Source: an uncultured Actinomycetes bacterium
Lineage (GTDB): Bacteria > Actinomycetota > Actinomycetes > Nanopelagicales > Nanopelagicaceae
Assembly (NCBI GenBank): GCA_903850565.1
Contig: CAINLV010000051.1
Coordinates: 16,648-80,647 of the forward strand
DNA length: 64,000 nucleotides
Reading direction: 5' to 3'
Position 1 is the first letter of the stretch; each line of letters begins with the position of its first letter. Below the pieces are notes generated by a model. The model searched no databases, was not told the DNA's origin, and saw only the letters and a list, made by a program, of their open reading frames with translations. The translations under genes were made by a program, and so were the position numbers. Shown here in pieces: positions 50,699 through 59,442 of this stretch.

Positions 50699-51955
50699 GT
50701 GCTTGAAAGAGATGCGCGTGAGATTCTCGGAGTAAATTCCTCGACTTCGTACGCAGACATAAAAAAGCGTTATCGCCAGTTGGCAAAAGTCATACATCCT
50801 GACAATGCCAGAATTGATGCAGCCGACAAAGAACAAGCTACTATTGCCATGTCGAAAGTTAACGAAGCTTGGGAAACAATCGAGTCACGCCAAAAATCTG
50901 GACTCTTGGGTTTGTCAGAGATGGAATCATCGCAATTTTCTACCCAAAGTCGTATGCCAAATTCAACAGAATGTTATATATGTGGATTCACACCAGCGAT
51001 TTACTTCAAGGCTCCAAGTGTTAGTTCATTCATTATCTGGGGTCAAGTGCGAGGCTTTGAAGGTGTTGCTTGCAAAAATTGTGGCATAACAATGTCTCGA
51101 CTAGCCATGAGAGATTCAATGCGAAAAGGTTGGTGGGGTCTGGGAATCCTATCTATGCCCTGGGTTATATATTCGTGGATGAGGAATGAAAATAAGTTTA
51201 GAAAACTAGGAAAGCCTGAGAATAGAGATGCTCTTATTGTTTCAATGCTTCCTTATCCTTCACCAATCGAAAGAAATCCGCTCAAGGACCCATTAAGCGT
51301 AATGGCAACAATGGTCGCAGCCGTTCTTATTGTTTCTGCAATTTTGCAACCAAGCCCAAATAGCCAAGGAACCGGTGGAGTTGACTCAAGCCAATTTGGT
51401 CTGCCAGGAACTTGTTATTCGATGGACTCGGTGAAGCAAACTGTAGGTTTAACAGATTGTTCAAATCCACTTGCCGTCCAAACGTCTCTTGGGGAGGCCG
51501 CCGACCAAGCGAGTTGCCCTTCTGGTACCGAGGTTTCTGTCGCGATAACCAAGCAAGACAGCACAAAGGGGGTTGCATGCCTAGGGCCTTGGGGCGGAGT
51601 AACTCCTAGCAAAATATGTTATTCCCTGGAAGGCTACCCTAAATTAACTTTTGATTGTTCGACGTACCCACACATATCATTTTCAATTTGCGATTCAAGC
51701 AAATACGCGATCTTTGTGGCTATAGATTCGACCGGTGCGGTGCTTAACCAGTTATCACCATCCAATGGTGGCGTGTGGATTGGAGTTCAAGATAGTGCTT
51801 GCTCTGCCTCTAGCTACGCCTTTCATTTTTTAGGAAGCGAACCGCGTAGAGTTGGAAGTTATAAATTCCGAGTAAATTTCTCAAATATTGATAGCCCGAA
51901 GGATGTTCTAGAGAATAAAATGGAGTCAGCCATCTGGGATGAAACAGTTTCTTAA
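50699..51955 (+). CDS. J-domain membrane protein with zinc ribbon and Cys-rich outer domain
   Basis: 418 residues. Residues 4-65 are a J domain with the HPD motif at 33-35 (VIHPDN), which would recruit a DnaK-type Hsp70. A zinc ribbon follows (CYICG ... CKNCG), then two probable membrane helices (GLGILSMPWVIYSW; MATMVAAVLIVSAIL). The ~200-residue outer domain holds many cysteines (CYSMDSV, LTDCSNP, SCPSG, ACLGPW). Such a DnaJ-membrane-Cys-rich layout is seen in some actinobacterial proteins of unknown function. GTG start; the ribosome site is weak. Confidence 0.75.
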   Translation: MLERDAREILGVNSSTSYADIKKRYRQLAKVIHPDNARIDAADKEQATIAMSKVNEAWETIESRQKSGLLGLSEMESSQFSTQSRMPNSTECYICGFTPAIYFKAPSVSSFIIWGQVRGFEGVACKNCGITMSRLAMRDSMRKGWWGLGILSMPWVIYSWMRNENKFRKLGKPENRDALIVSMLPYPSPIERNPLKDPLSVMATMVAAVLIVSAILQPSPNSQGTGGVDSSQFGLPGTCYSMDSVKQTVGLTDCSNPLAVQTSLGEAADQASCPSGTEVSVAITKQDSTKGVACLGPWGGVTPSKICYSLEGYPKLTFDCSTYPHISFSICDSSKYAIFVAIDSTGAVLNQLSPSNGGVWIGVQDSACSASSYAFHFLGSEPRRVGSYKFRVNFSNIDSPKDVLENKMESAIWDETVS

Positions 51956-52026
51956 TGTGGGAAGGAATGTGCGGCGCTTTACTTGGATCTTTGATGATTT
52001 CCTAGTCACTAAGAGAGGGTATTTCT

Positions 52027-52239
52027 ATGAATAGAGTCAGTGTTTCTTCAAGCAATATTGCCCAAATTGGTTACAGCCCAGAATCGAGCACGCTCGAAAT
52101 CCTGTTCCATACGGGCTCTGTTTACCAATATTTCAATGTGCCAGCCAGTGTCTATTCGGCTTTAATGAATGCTTACAGCAAAGGTACATACTTTGCGCAG
52201 TCGATTAAGAATTCTTATAGGTACATTCAAGTCAGTTAG
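52027..52239 (+). CDS. KTSC domain protein
   Basis: 70-residue stand-alone KTSC domain. The pattern VSSSNIAQIGYSPESSTLEI, then FHTGSVYQYFNVPASVYSAL and ending GTYFAQSIKNSYRYIQV matches the family's S-x-x-I..GY....L.I.F..G..Y.Y..VP layout. KTSC domains are small and found next to nucleic-acid enzymes or alone in mobile elements; function unsettled. A GAGAGGG lies upstream of ATG 52027. Confidence 0.87.
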   Translation: MNRVSVSSSNIAQIGYSPESSTLEILFHTGSVYQYFNVPASVYSALMNAYSKGTYFAQSIKNSYRYIQVS

Positions 52240-52262
52240 TTCTTTGGGACTTCCCCTTGCTT

Positions 52263-52286
52263 TAGTTCTTTCGCATGAAAGAACTA
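52263..52286. terminator. Perfect 10-bp hairpin between convergent genes
   Basis: TAGTTCTTTC and GAAAGAACTA flank a GCAT loop, between the KTSC gene and the convergent 234-residue gene. Position suggests a two-way transcription stop, though T tracts are poor. Confidence 0.6.
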
Positions 52287-52352
52287 TGCCCTAGTTTCTG
52301 CGTATAAATTGCAGTCTTGAGTTTGAGATCGTCAATGACGATCTAGTGTTTT

Positions 52353-53057
52353 TTAATAAGAGAACGAAAAAGAATTTAGAGTATAACTATCGTCAACGCC
52401 ACCGATCCAACCGAGTAAGGAACCGCATTTCGCTTCCTTTTCGTCATTCACCTTGGACATTCCCCAAGGAATATCCTTCATTTCGTTTGCATGCTGAATT
52501 ATCATTCTGTCGAAATTACTTGAACTGTCAAAAGCTAAATTTGAGTCTTTGAAACTTGCATTAGGATCGAAAAGATCCCTAATGAATTGAAATTCCATTA
52601 GAATTGTCTCCACTAACATATTCACATCATATTTGGCAGTGGCGGCTGGATCGAAATTTTCAATTTCTAATTGTTTCTCCTCGCAATAAAGGAACGCTCC
52701 AATATAGATTATTTGCGAATAAAAGGCGCCGAGCAAAAGTTCACTTATTGACATCTGATTAATCGTCCCAACCGTGTATCGGTCTGGGTTCCTGGAACCG
52801 ATATTTGGTTTGCCCGTTGTCACGAAGCTCTCCGCTAGAAAATCCCTTGCCATTTGATGTTTCACTATCATCTGGCCAATTGCGATATTCTTGTTGGACA
52901 TGGTTTTTTGATACGTGGAAATGGATTTTTCAAAAACGAGTTCATCGGTTGTTGCGATCCATTGTTGGAGCAGAACTAGACAATCCGCATGAATCAGTTG
53001 AGATTTAGCCAAGTTGTCCGCCCAGTCACTCCCGGGGGTTTTTCGAAACAATCCCAT
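52353..53057 (-). CDS. Island hypothetical protein
   Basis: 234 residues, cytoplasmic by appearance. A largely helical first half (LIHADCLVLLQQWIATTDEL; AIGQMIVKHQMARDF) contains one hydrophobic stretch (LLLGAFYSQIIYIGAFLY, ~residues 110-128). The C-terminal half is acidic and rich in Asp, Asn and Phe. No family recognised; no ribosome site stands out. Convergent with the KTSC gene. Confidence 0.55.
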   Translation of the reverse strand: MGLFRKTPGSDWADNLAKSQLIHADCLVLLQQWIATTDELVFEKSISTYQKTMSNKNIAIGQMIVKHQMARDFLAESFVTTGKPNIGSRNPDRYTVGTINQMSISELLLGAFYSQIIYIGAFLYCEEKQLEIENFDPAATAKYDVNMLVETILMEFQFIRDLFDPNASFKDSNLAFDSSSNFDRMIIQHANEMKDIPWGMSKVNDEKEAKCGSLLGWIGGVDDSYTLNSFSFSY

Positions 53058-53297
53058 TTTTCACCTTTTTCGAAAATCTGGAAATATCCTGTGCCTGGAA
53101 TTCTACATTTAAGTAGATCGGAATCCACGTCCCCTTCTTTACTTGAAATAGCAACATAACTCGGGAACCCCGCCATTCATTAATGCAAGCTCATTTGAGG
53201 TGTCGGAATAAGCCTGCTCGCTACCTCAATTACCCGTTGGGAAGAACACCAAAGTCTGAGTATCTACTTGCCGCGTCTTAGATAAACAGAACCTTGA

Positions 53298-53705
53298 TTA
53301 GCTCGACATTGATTCAGTGAGACCCCAAAACGAGGATTCGATCCGAAAATTTGTCTCCCAGAGAGCGGTTCGATTTGAATCCCAATTCAGCCGAGAGCGT
53401 GCCTCCTCGTATGCTAGCCATGCAACTTCCGTATGTTCTTCGGATATTCGAACAACAGTAAAGGTAACCTCTGCCGCAAAGGCGAATTCCATCAATATCG
53501 GTCGTTCTACTCCATAAGCAAGTGATCCACAGACATCAATTACTGGAATCGCCGACCTAGAATCTAGCTCCTTCCGGGGTGAACCAAAGACATTGTCCAC
53601 CTTGTGCCCAATTGATTTCATTGGTGTCTTTACGAGCACGAAGTATAAAAACATATGTCGACGTCGGCATCCCTTCGGACAGGGCATGTCGGGCTGTTGC
53701 GTCAA
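53298..53705 (-). pseudogene. Out-of-frame 3' part of the HNH-like gene
   Basis: From about 53590 down to 53298 the minus strand reads as good protein in a different frame from the HNH-like gene that precedes it (AIPVIDVCGSLAYG ... EVTFTVVRISEEHTE ... SRLNWD). This looks like the displaced C-terminal part of the same protein. A one-base change near the CCCC run at about 53576-53580 would join the two frames. The part of this frame upstream of that point is not real coding sequence. Confidence 0.5.
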
Positions 53706-54264
53706 ATAGAAGTCGATAAGGCATGCTCACGTTTAGACAGACTGCAGTTTTCGTCATCCATCTGGCGAGGACCTTCGATTGATCCATGCTGACTCGACCT
53801 GTTTGATGTTCTGTAAGTACCTCAGGGGCCACCTGTTCCAACCGGCTCATCCAGCCGCTGTTGCAGTTCTGACAAATATTTCCCACGGTTAACGCACTAA
53901 TTGGGTGCTCGGGTCGTTGTGAGCCGATGGTGAGCATGTTTGCAAGTAATCGAATGGGCGCCACCATTTGCCTCTCGACCCCTAATGATTTCTGAAGCCA
54001 CCGAGGAAAAACATGCTCGTTAGTCGACGGATTTGATGTAACTGTGCAAAACCAACATGGTGGTTCAGGCTCGAGGACCCGTTGTTCAAGAAAGCCGCTT
54101 TGGGTGAGTAGCCTTCGGTCAAAAGAGCGCAACCTACCCGTCAAGACACTCTCCTTACTAATTCTGACATTCTGGTGAAAGGTTTGTGGCCTTAAGTGGA
54201 AATCGCTCCTAAATAATGGCCTTTTGTCTTTCAGAATCCAAGTGTCTGGCGTCAGTAAGCCCAT
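53557..54264 (-). CDS. HNH endonuclease-like protein (probably frame-broken)
   Basis: A 235-codon frame containing a zinc-bound HNH-like region: CWFC (Cys70, Cys73), NEHVFPRW (His84), then NICQNCNSGWMSRLE (Cys131, Cys134). This CxxC-H-CxxCN arrangement is typical of a family of HNH nucleases found in mobile DNA. The frame ends shortly after TNEINWAQGG with GARF-stop, while a coherent reading continues in another frame, so the gene is probably frameshifted. The start is uncertain, and the first ~60 residues have no ribosome site or recognisable motif. Confidence 0.62.
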   Translation of the reverse strand: MGLLTPDTWILKDKRPLFRSDFHLRPQTFHQNVRISKESVLTGRLRSFDRRLLTQSGFLEQRVLEPEPPCWFCTVTSNPSTNEHVFPRWLQKSLGVERQMVAPIRLLANMLTIGSQRPEHPISALTVGNICQNCNSGWMSRLEQVAPEVLTEHQTGRVSMDQSKVLARWMTKTAVCLNVSMPYRLLFDATARHALSEGMPTSTYVFILRARKDTNEINWAQGGQCLWFTPEGARF

Positions 54265-54434
54265 TTTTCAAGATATCTTTACAAATTGGCAATCATCTTC
54301 CTGGTTGTATGCCTAAACGCCAAGCGTAGAACGGCGAAACTGAGGGAAATTTCCTGTATGCGATACCATCGATCGAAATGATAACTAACCTGACCCTTCG
54401 ACATGCCCTTCGCATGGCTCCAAATGAGAGTGCG

Positions 54435-54462
54435 AACCCAGGGTCATCCTGCCCCCGCTACT
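54435..54462 (+). repeat. Decayed copy of the tRNA-fMet 3' half (right attachment remnant)
   Basis: AACCCAG-GGTCAT-CCTG-CCCCCGCTACT matches the tRNA from the 3' side of the anticodon loop to past the discriminator base. It has one base lost after CCCAG and about ten lost from the T arm. Seventeen bases at its end match 45415-45431 with one mismatch. Confidence 0.68.
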
Positions 54463-54469
54463 AAAAATC

Positions 54470-54493
54470 AAGGACCCTTCGGGGTCCTTTTTT
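54470..54493 (+). terminator. Intrinsic terminator, likely the original tRNA-fMet terminator
   Basis: AAGGACCC and GGGTCCTT around a TTCG loop, followed by TTTT. It lies seven bases after the decayed tRNA end, the normal spacing for a tRNA terminator. Confidence 0.88.
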
Positions 54494-54790
54494 CTTGCCC
54501 GCTCATCTCTTCGGCCGCAATGTCAGTGGTGCCCAGTAGCCTTTGGGAAAACCTAGAGAAGGGGTAGTTGCATTGAAAAAGCAGAGCTTGACCCAAGCAA
54601 TCCTCGCCTTCGTTACTTCACCCGTAGCCAGCTAGCCCGCTACGAATAAGGCCGCCAATCCAGGCCTTCCCAAGCAATTGCGCTTCTGCGCCGGCACTCA
54701 GAACACCTTACCAACGGCCCACTTCTGGCCACCGCGAAGCCGCTGTAGGCGCTCGCAGTTCATCTGCCCTCACTTTCTTAAGGAGTTTTT

Positions 54791-56122
54791 ATGAATATTC
54801 AAACAAATCTCGACATCGATATGGTGGCGTTGGAAACATCAGAAAAAATCACAGTCATGCTCGACCTCACCGCACCGATGAATTCGGTCGACCGCGCCAG
54901 ACCTGGCCAAGCTGTTCAGGTAGTCCTTGATCGTTCTGGGTCAATGGCCGGGGCGCCTTTAGATGCAGCGATCGCAGCAATTCAGGCTTTGGTTTCACGA
55001 TTGTCGCCACAAGATTTCTTTGGCTTAGTTGCTTTCGACGACACCGCTATGGTGATTGCCCCTACGCGTTCAATGGCAGAGCACGACATGCCGGCACTTC
55101 GGAACGCGATTTCAAATATTGCCGCCGGAAATTCAACTGACATCAGCGCTGGTTACTTAATGGGAATTCGCGAACTTGGTCGCATCACATGTGACGGCGG
55201 ATCAACACTGCTACTGCTCTCCGATGGTCATGCAAATGCTGGTGAAGTTGATCCGAAATTCTTTAGCGATGTCGCATCCAAATCGGCACAGGGCAAAGTC
55301 GCTACCGCAACCATTGGGCTCGGTACTGGTTACGACGAAACCTTGTTAGAGGCTATGTCTCAAGGTGGCGGAGGAACCCATCGATTTGCAGCTTCCGCGG
55401 ATGAGGCTGTTGCTGCGATTTCTCTTGAAGTGAATAACCTTTTGGATAAGTGCGTGGTCAATGCCGTTCTTCGAATTACTCCCGATCTTTCGGTTGCACC
55501 AACACCTCCACAGATCTTTCTCGCCCAGCGACTTCCTAACTGGAAAGATGGTGACTCCTACCTCATCCAATTGGGCGATCTCTACGGCGGCGAAAACCGC
55601 AAGGTCATCATTGATATGGTCATTCCGGAAATCGCGAAGTTGGGGTTGTGCACTATCGCCACTTTGACTTTCGAATATCTCAACATCTCCGCCTTGCAAG
55701 AGATCTCAGTCTCAATGCCACTTACTGTGAATGTAGTGCCAGGAGATCAAGCCGCAGGCCGAATTCCAGACCCAGTCGTTCGCGCGCAGCGGTTGGTGCT
55801 TTCAGCACAGGAGAGCAAAGCAGAAGCCTCGAAAGAGTTACGCAGCGGAGATGTCAATAGCGCCAGTCAGCGTCTATCCACATCCATCACCTCTTTGGAA
55901 TCAGAGATACTCTCGCTTCAGGGAGACGACGCAAGAATCGTTGATTCTCGAGAAATCATAAATATTGAAATCGCCGAGATGAAGAAGCTCGCCGATATTG
56001 CTAAGAATGAGGATCAATATCATTCATCCAAGCGTCTCATGGAATCCTTTTCGAAGGGGAGCCGATCGCGCAACTTCAGAGAAGATCAATTTTCCGACGA
56101 TCCAGATAAAGATAATTCGTAA
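54791..56122 (+). CDS. von Willebrand factor type A (VWA) domain protein
   Basis: 443 residues. The VWA domain spans about residues 40-220 with a complete MIDAS site: DRSGS (Asp47, Ser49, Ser51), Thr in NSTDISAG and Asp in LLSDGHANAG. A beta-rich middle domain follows, then a helical C-terminal region with a basic, low-complexity end. No signal peptide is seen, so it is probably cytoplasmic. AAGGAG six bases before ATG 54791 is a strong ribosome site. Partner unknown; no MoxR ATPase is nearby. Confidence 0.88.
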   Translation: MNIQTNLDIDMVALETSEKITVMLDLTAPMNSVDRARPGQAVQVVLDRSGSMAGAPLDAAIAAIQALVSRLSPQDFFGLVAFDDTAMVIAPTRSMAEHDMPALRNAISNIAAGNSTDISAGYLMGIRELGRITCDGGSTLLLLSDGHANAGEVDPKFFSDVASKSAQGKVATATIGLGTGYDETLLEAMSQGGGGTHRFAASADEAVAAISLEVNNLLDKCVVNAVLRITPDLSVAPTPPQIFLAQRLPNWKDGDSYLIQLGDLYGGENRKVIIDMVIPEIAKLGLCTIATLTFEYLNISALQEISVSMPLTVNVVPGDQAAGRIPDPVVRAQRLVLSAQESKAEASKELRSGDVNSASQRLSTSITSLESEILSLQGDDARIVDSREIINIEIAEMKKLADIAKNEDQYHSSKRLMESFSKGSRSRNFREDQFSDDPDKDNS

Positions 56123-56139
56123 TTTGTCGTCGCTAAGTT

Positions 56140-57849
56140 TCAGTATGGAACGGTGATTGTAAAAGCCTTTCCCAAATATTCCAACCAATTGGAATTCGGC
56201 GCTAACCGGTACCGCAACGTGTAGGTACCGGTTTTTGCTGGAGTGAATTTCACATCGTAGTAATATTTATATGAATCTTTGATTTGAGGATCTACCTTCG
56301 CGCTAAAGGTGGCCAAGGTTACCCAGGCGTTATTGACTTTCTGCTGCAGCTCTAATTTCTGTTGATCCCCCGTCCAGTAACTTTTCTCTGGAATGCACAA
56401 TTCATTGACAAAACAGAGATCCTGTTGAGCCAGGTTGTGGATACCACTTCCATCGCTCCACACTTTCAGCGACAAGATGTTGACTCCTGATAAGGAGCCA
56501 CCCACGTAGCGTTTGCCAGAGGCATCTAAAGTAGTTGGAGCATCGCTGCGCTCCTTGTTGCAACCATCACCGAGCATGATGTCTGTTGTGTCAACACAGG
56601 TGTGCTCAACTCCTAAGTTATGAAGTAGTTCATGAATGATTGTGGATGACATCCAGTTGATTTGATCAAATTCATTGATGTAATCCGTGTCGTTGGTCCA
56701 GCAAGAGTTGGATCCAGCATTAACTAAGGCGGTAGAACCTGGAGTATCGCCCAACCCACAGTGAGTTGCATTTGTGTTGGCATCCACAATAAAGAGCAGG
56801 TTCTTTCCCGCCAAGCCAGATCCACTAGTCCTGAGGTATTCGCTCTCTAATTTCTCCAAAGGTCCGACAGTGTTGCTAGCTGCCTTGGATTCTGAACCTG
56901 AATCCCAATTCAATTCATTTCTGGTGTACTGACTATGCATGGTGCTGACATCGAGAATTCCTTGGTAAGTGTCAAATTTCAAACTTTTCTTTACTTTTCG
57001 CTGTAACCAATCTTGCGCCAAAGTGACCCAGGAACTGATATTTCCGTTTTGATAAAAATTGTGGTCGGGAGTGTTCTTTACAGTCACATAAATAACATGA
57101 ATTTGGAAACCGGAAAGATCATCTGGTCTATCCTGAAGGGCTTCCGGAAGTAAGGCACTCGGAGCTTCAATATTAAAATCTAGTTTGAGATCAGGATTAG
57201 GAATGGCGATAAATTTACTGTTCTCCGAAAGTGAGATGGAACAAACCCCAGCGCCAATCAAGGCGAGCGAGCCTTGGGTAGATATCGAACAGATAGCTGG
57301 CGTCGATGAAGTTATTACCAAAGGCACATCTTGTAGGTCTGGTTGGAATTTCGTGGCGGGTATTTCGCCAATGGAGCGAGGAATATCAAGCGGCAATAGG
57401 GGATCTACAAGTTTTAATTTTGAGCTGGGCAAGAGCGGAACGGTTATTTGGTTTTGCGGTGATGTACCGCAGGCGTTTTCAGAGTAAGAGGTCAACGAAA
57501 TTCTGGTGTATCCGGACCGTAGTTGCGATGCGTATGCAACTGAGAGAACTGTTTTGGAAAGTGATTTGCTCTTCCATTCGGAGAAGGGCTCCCAGTTATC
57601 GCCTCTCTGGTTATATAACGATGTTGCCCAATTTAGTTTTGTCGCACCATCACCGAGCGATCCAGGGCTAATTTTGAATGTAGGGCCTTTATTTCCAACC
57701 CATGAAGTCATAATGACTGGTTTGCTCAATTTCACCTGGCAATTGGCTCCCAAGGCAGTGTCTAAGATGGGCAAAGGCGCAAATGCGGGCAGGATTAGCG
57801 CAAATGTGAGCGTCAAAAGCCCTAGATTGCTTCGAACACGTCGGTTCAT
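56140..57849 (-). CDS. Secreted metzincin-like zinc metalloprotease
   Basis: About 569 residues. A signal peptide is likely at residues 1-36 (LGLLTLTFALILPAFAPLP). An immunoglobulin-like region follows (~40-240). The catalytic domain has the extended zinc motif HELLHNLGVEH (His406, Glu407, His410, Gly413, His416), the metzincin pattern, with TDIMLGDG downstream in the Met-turn position. A C-terminal beta-sandwich-like region ends the protein. ATG 57849 is preceded by GGGGTTGAGA. Its target is unknown; it is released or surface-bound. Confidence 0.82.
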   Translation of the reverse strand: MNRRVRSNLGLLTLTFALILPAFAPLPILDTALGANCQVKLSKPVIMTSWVGNKGPTFKISPGSLGDGATKLNWATSLYNQRGDNWEPFSEWKSKSLSKTVLSVAYASQLRSGYTRISLTSYSENACGTSPQNQITVPLLPSSKLKLVDPLLPLDIPRSIGEIPATKFQPDLQDVPLVITSSTPAICSISTQGSLALIGAGVCSISLSENSKFIAIPNPDLKLDFNIEAPSALLPEALQDRPDDLSGFQIHVIYVTVKNTPDHNFYQNGNISSWVTLAQDWLQRKVKKSLKFDTYQGILDVSTMHSQYTRNELNWDSGSESKAASNTVGPLEKLESEYLRTSGSGLAGKNLLFIVDANTNATHCGLGDTPGSTALVNAGSNSCWTNDTDYINEFDQINWMSSTIIHELLHNLGVEHTCVDTTDIMLGDGCNKERSDAPTTLDASGKRYVGGSLSGVNILSLKVWSDGSGIHNLAQQDLCFVNELCIPEKSYWTGDQQKLELQQKVNNAWVTLATFSAKVDPQIKDSYKYYYDVKFTPAKTGTYTLRYRLAPNSNWLEYLGKAFTITVPY

Positions 57850-57990
57850 TCTCAACCCCTAGCCTGCCGCGATGCCTTGAGGGTGCGATATTAGCGTCAC
57901 TTCTTCCTCCGCGAAGTACCTCAAGATTTTCCTTTAGAATGTGCAAAAGCAAGGCGGGATATCTGCCTTCCGCGGAGATTGGAAGTTCCT

Positions 57991-58644
57991 TTGTCGCAGA
58001 TTGAGAGCCCGGATTCTTCGGCACCGGCTTCCCTAGCAGTGGAAACTGCAACAGCGGGCATTCGCCATTTCAAGGCATACATAACAATGTTGATCTCCTC
58101 GTTGCTAAGTCTTTCTGCCTCGCTAGTTCTTTCGATAGACGCAATTGCTCTGGCAAAGAATGTCAACGCGCCACTTTCTTGCAACCTCAACGCAGTCGTA
58201 TCCTGCGGCAAAGTTGGGATTTCTTGGCAGTCCAATTTATTGGGTTTTCCAAATGCTTTCCTAGGGCTCATCTGCGAACCAGTTGTTATCACAGTGGCAC
58301 TTGCCGGCCTGGGCCGAGTCCGTTTTCCAAAATGGTTTATGAAGGTGGCGCTAGCAGTTTATTTCGCCGGTTTACTGTTCGCCTTTTGGCTTTTCTCTCA
58401 ATCCTATTTTGTGATCAAGGCATTTTGCCCATGGTGTTTGTTGGTTACCGTTTCAACGGTCACGGTTTTCTTTAGTATGTTGCGAATCAACCTCTTGGAT
58501 AACACGCCTAATCTCTCCGAAAAACTCTATGAAAAGATTTCCGGTTGGTTATATGGTGGTCGTGACGCCGTAGTCGTGACCTTCATTTATACGGTTTTAG
58601 CGCTTGCTGTCATTGTTAAATATGGCAAGTATTTTTTACCGTAG
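57991..58644 (+). CDS. Vitamin K epoxide reductase (VKOR) family protein
   Basis: Membrane thiol oxidoreductase that links disulfide bond formation to quinone reduction. About 217 residues with four to five hydrophobic helices. The loop cysteine pair is in LSCNLNAVVSCGKV, and the CxxC active site is FCPWCLLV (Cys146, Cys149). Actinobacteria use VKOR in place of DsbB. No fused thioredoxin domain is seen. The start is uncertain: TTG 57991 has GGAAG five bases upstream, TTG 57979 is four codons earlier. Its exported partner is not in this window. Confidence 0.88.
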   Translation: MSQIESPDSSAPASLAVETATAGIRHFKAYITMLISSLLSLSASLVLSIDAIALAKNVNAPLSCNLNAVVSCGKVGISWQSNLLGFPNAFLGLICEPVVITVALAGLGRVRFPKWFMKVALAVYFAGLLFAFWLFSQSYFVIKAFCPWCLLVTVSTVTVFFSMLRINLLDNTPNLSEKLYEKISGWLYGGRDAVVVTFIYTVLALAVIVKYGKYFLP

Positions 58645-58653
58645 CCATCCCTT

Positions 58654-59412
58654 ATGAACCTTACAAAAATATTTGACCAATCGGCCGAAGTCCTTGTAGC
58701 TCAAGTCGCTGAACGAACCGTTTCCGCAATTCTGCATGCCTGGAATGACAATAGAGATGCTCATATCGTCATTACCGGTGGGAAATTGGGTATCCCGGTT
58801 GTAAAAGCGATTGATTTTGGATTGTTTCGAGCGACTTCCCAAGTTCGGGAAAAAAAGCCAAGCAGTAGTAAGCGAAAAGATAATTTTGGAAAATTGCATA
58901 TTTGGTTTGGCGATGAGCGGTTTGTTTCTTGGATCGACCCAGATCGAAACGATGAAGATTTAATCGGGGGCTTCAAACTAGTTAGCCAGCGAGCAATTTT
59001 CCACCGAGTCCTCACTCCCAGCGATGGCCCAATAGCGGATGCAGCTCGCCAATACTCAGACCAATTGAGCAACATCTTGGGCAATGAAAAATTCGATGTA
59101 GTCATCCTAAGTCTGGGCGAAGATGGACATGTGGCTTCATGTTTTCCTGGTGACGATAAAGTGCTTCACAGCGCCGAACGAACTGTCGCTGTGGAAGATT
59201 CGCCAAAGCCGCCAAGTGCGCGGGTAACGATCACTGTCAATCAATTGACCAAATGCAATCAGATGTACGTTTTGGCCATAGGTGAATCAAAGCGCGAGGC
59301 GTTAACCCAAACTTTGGCTCAGGCTGACTGGGAAAATCCGACCCTACCGGTGGAATTAATGCGCAGGAGCGCCAACAATGGCGCTTTATTCGTCTTGACC
59401 GATCTCAACTGA
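58654..59412 (+). CDS. pgl: 6-phosphogluconolactonase
   Basis: Second step of the oxidative pentose phosphate pathway: hydrolyses 6-phosphogluconolactone. The 252-residue protein of the SugarP_isomerase/DevB type carries ITGGKLGIPVV, WFGDERFVSW, ILSLGEDGHVASCFPG and the C-terminal VELMRRSANNGALFVL. It is first in a pgl-gnd-zwf operon, 30 bases before gnd. Confidence 0.93.
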   Translation: MNLTKIFDQSAEVLVAQVAERTVSAILHAWNDNRDAHIVITGGKLGIPVVKAIDFGLFRATSQVREKKPSSSKRKDNFGKLHIWFGDERFVSWIDPDRNDEDLIGGFKLVSQRAIFHRVLTPSDGPIADAARQYSDQLSNILGNEKFDVVILSLGEDGHVASCFPGDDKVLHSAERTVAVEDSPKPPSARVTITVNQLTKCNQMYVLAIGESKREALTQTLAQADWENPTLPVELMRRSANNGALFVLTDLN

Positions 59413-59442
59413 TCATAAGATTGCACCAAGGAAGGGACTCTC

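Larger units (their letters stand above)
45430..54462. mobile_element. Integrated genomic island at the tRNA-fMet gene
   Basis: The region starts at the 3' end of an intact initiator tRNA and ends at a decayed copy of the same tRNA's 3' half. The second gene inside it is a complete tyrosine integrase. Its other genes are mostly unrecognised, sparse and on both strands, unlike the packed neighbours. After the right end comes a terminator where the tRNA's own should be. About 9 kb. No capsid, conjugation, replication or known defence genes were recognised, so it may be a decayed or minimal element. Confidence 0.75.
54265..54790. other. Island right boundary and VWA upstream region
   Basis: 526 bases without a supported gene. 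It holds the decayed tRNA 3' half (54435-54462), the displaced tRNA terminator (54470-54493), and further on C-rich, stop-filled sequence leading to a strong AAGGAG before the VWA gene. Confidence 0.5.

Noticed and set aside
45430..54462. A prophage
   Set aside because: No terminase, portal, capsid, tail or lysis gene can be recognised among the island genes.
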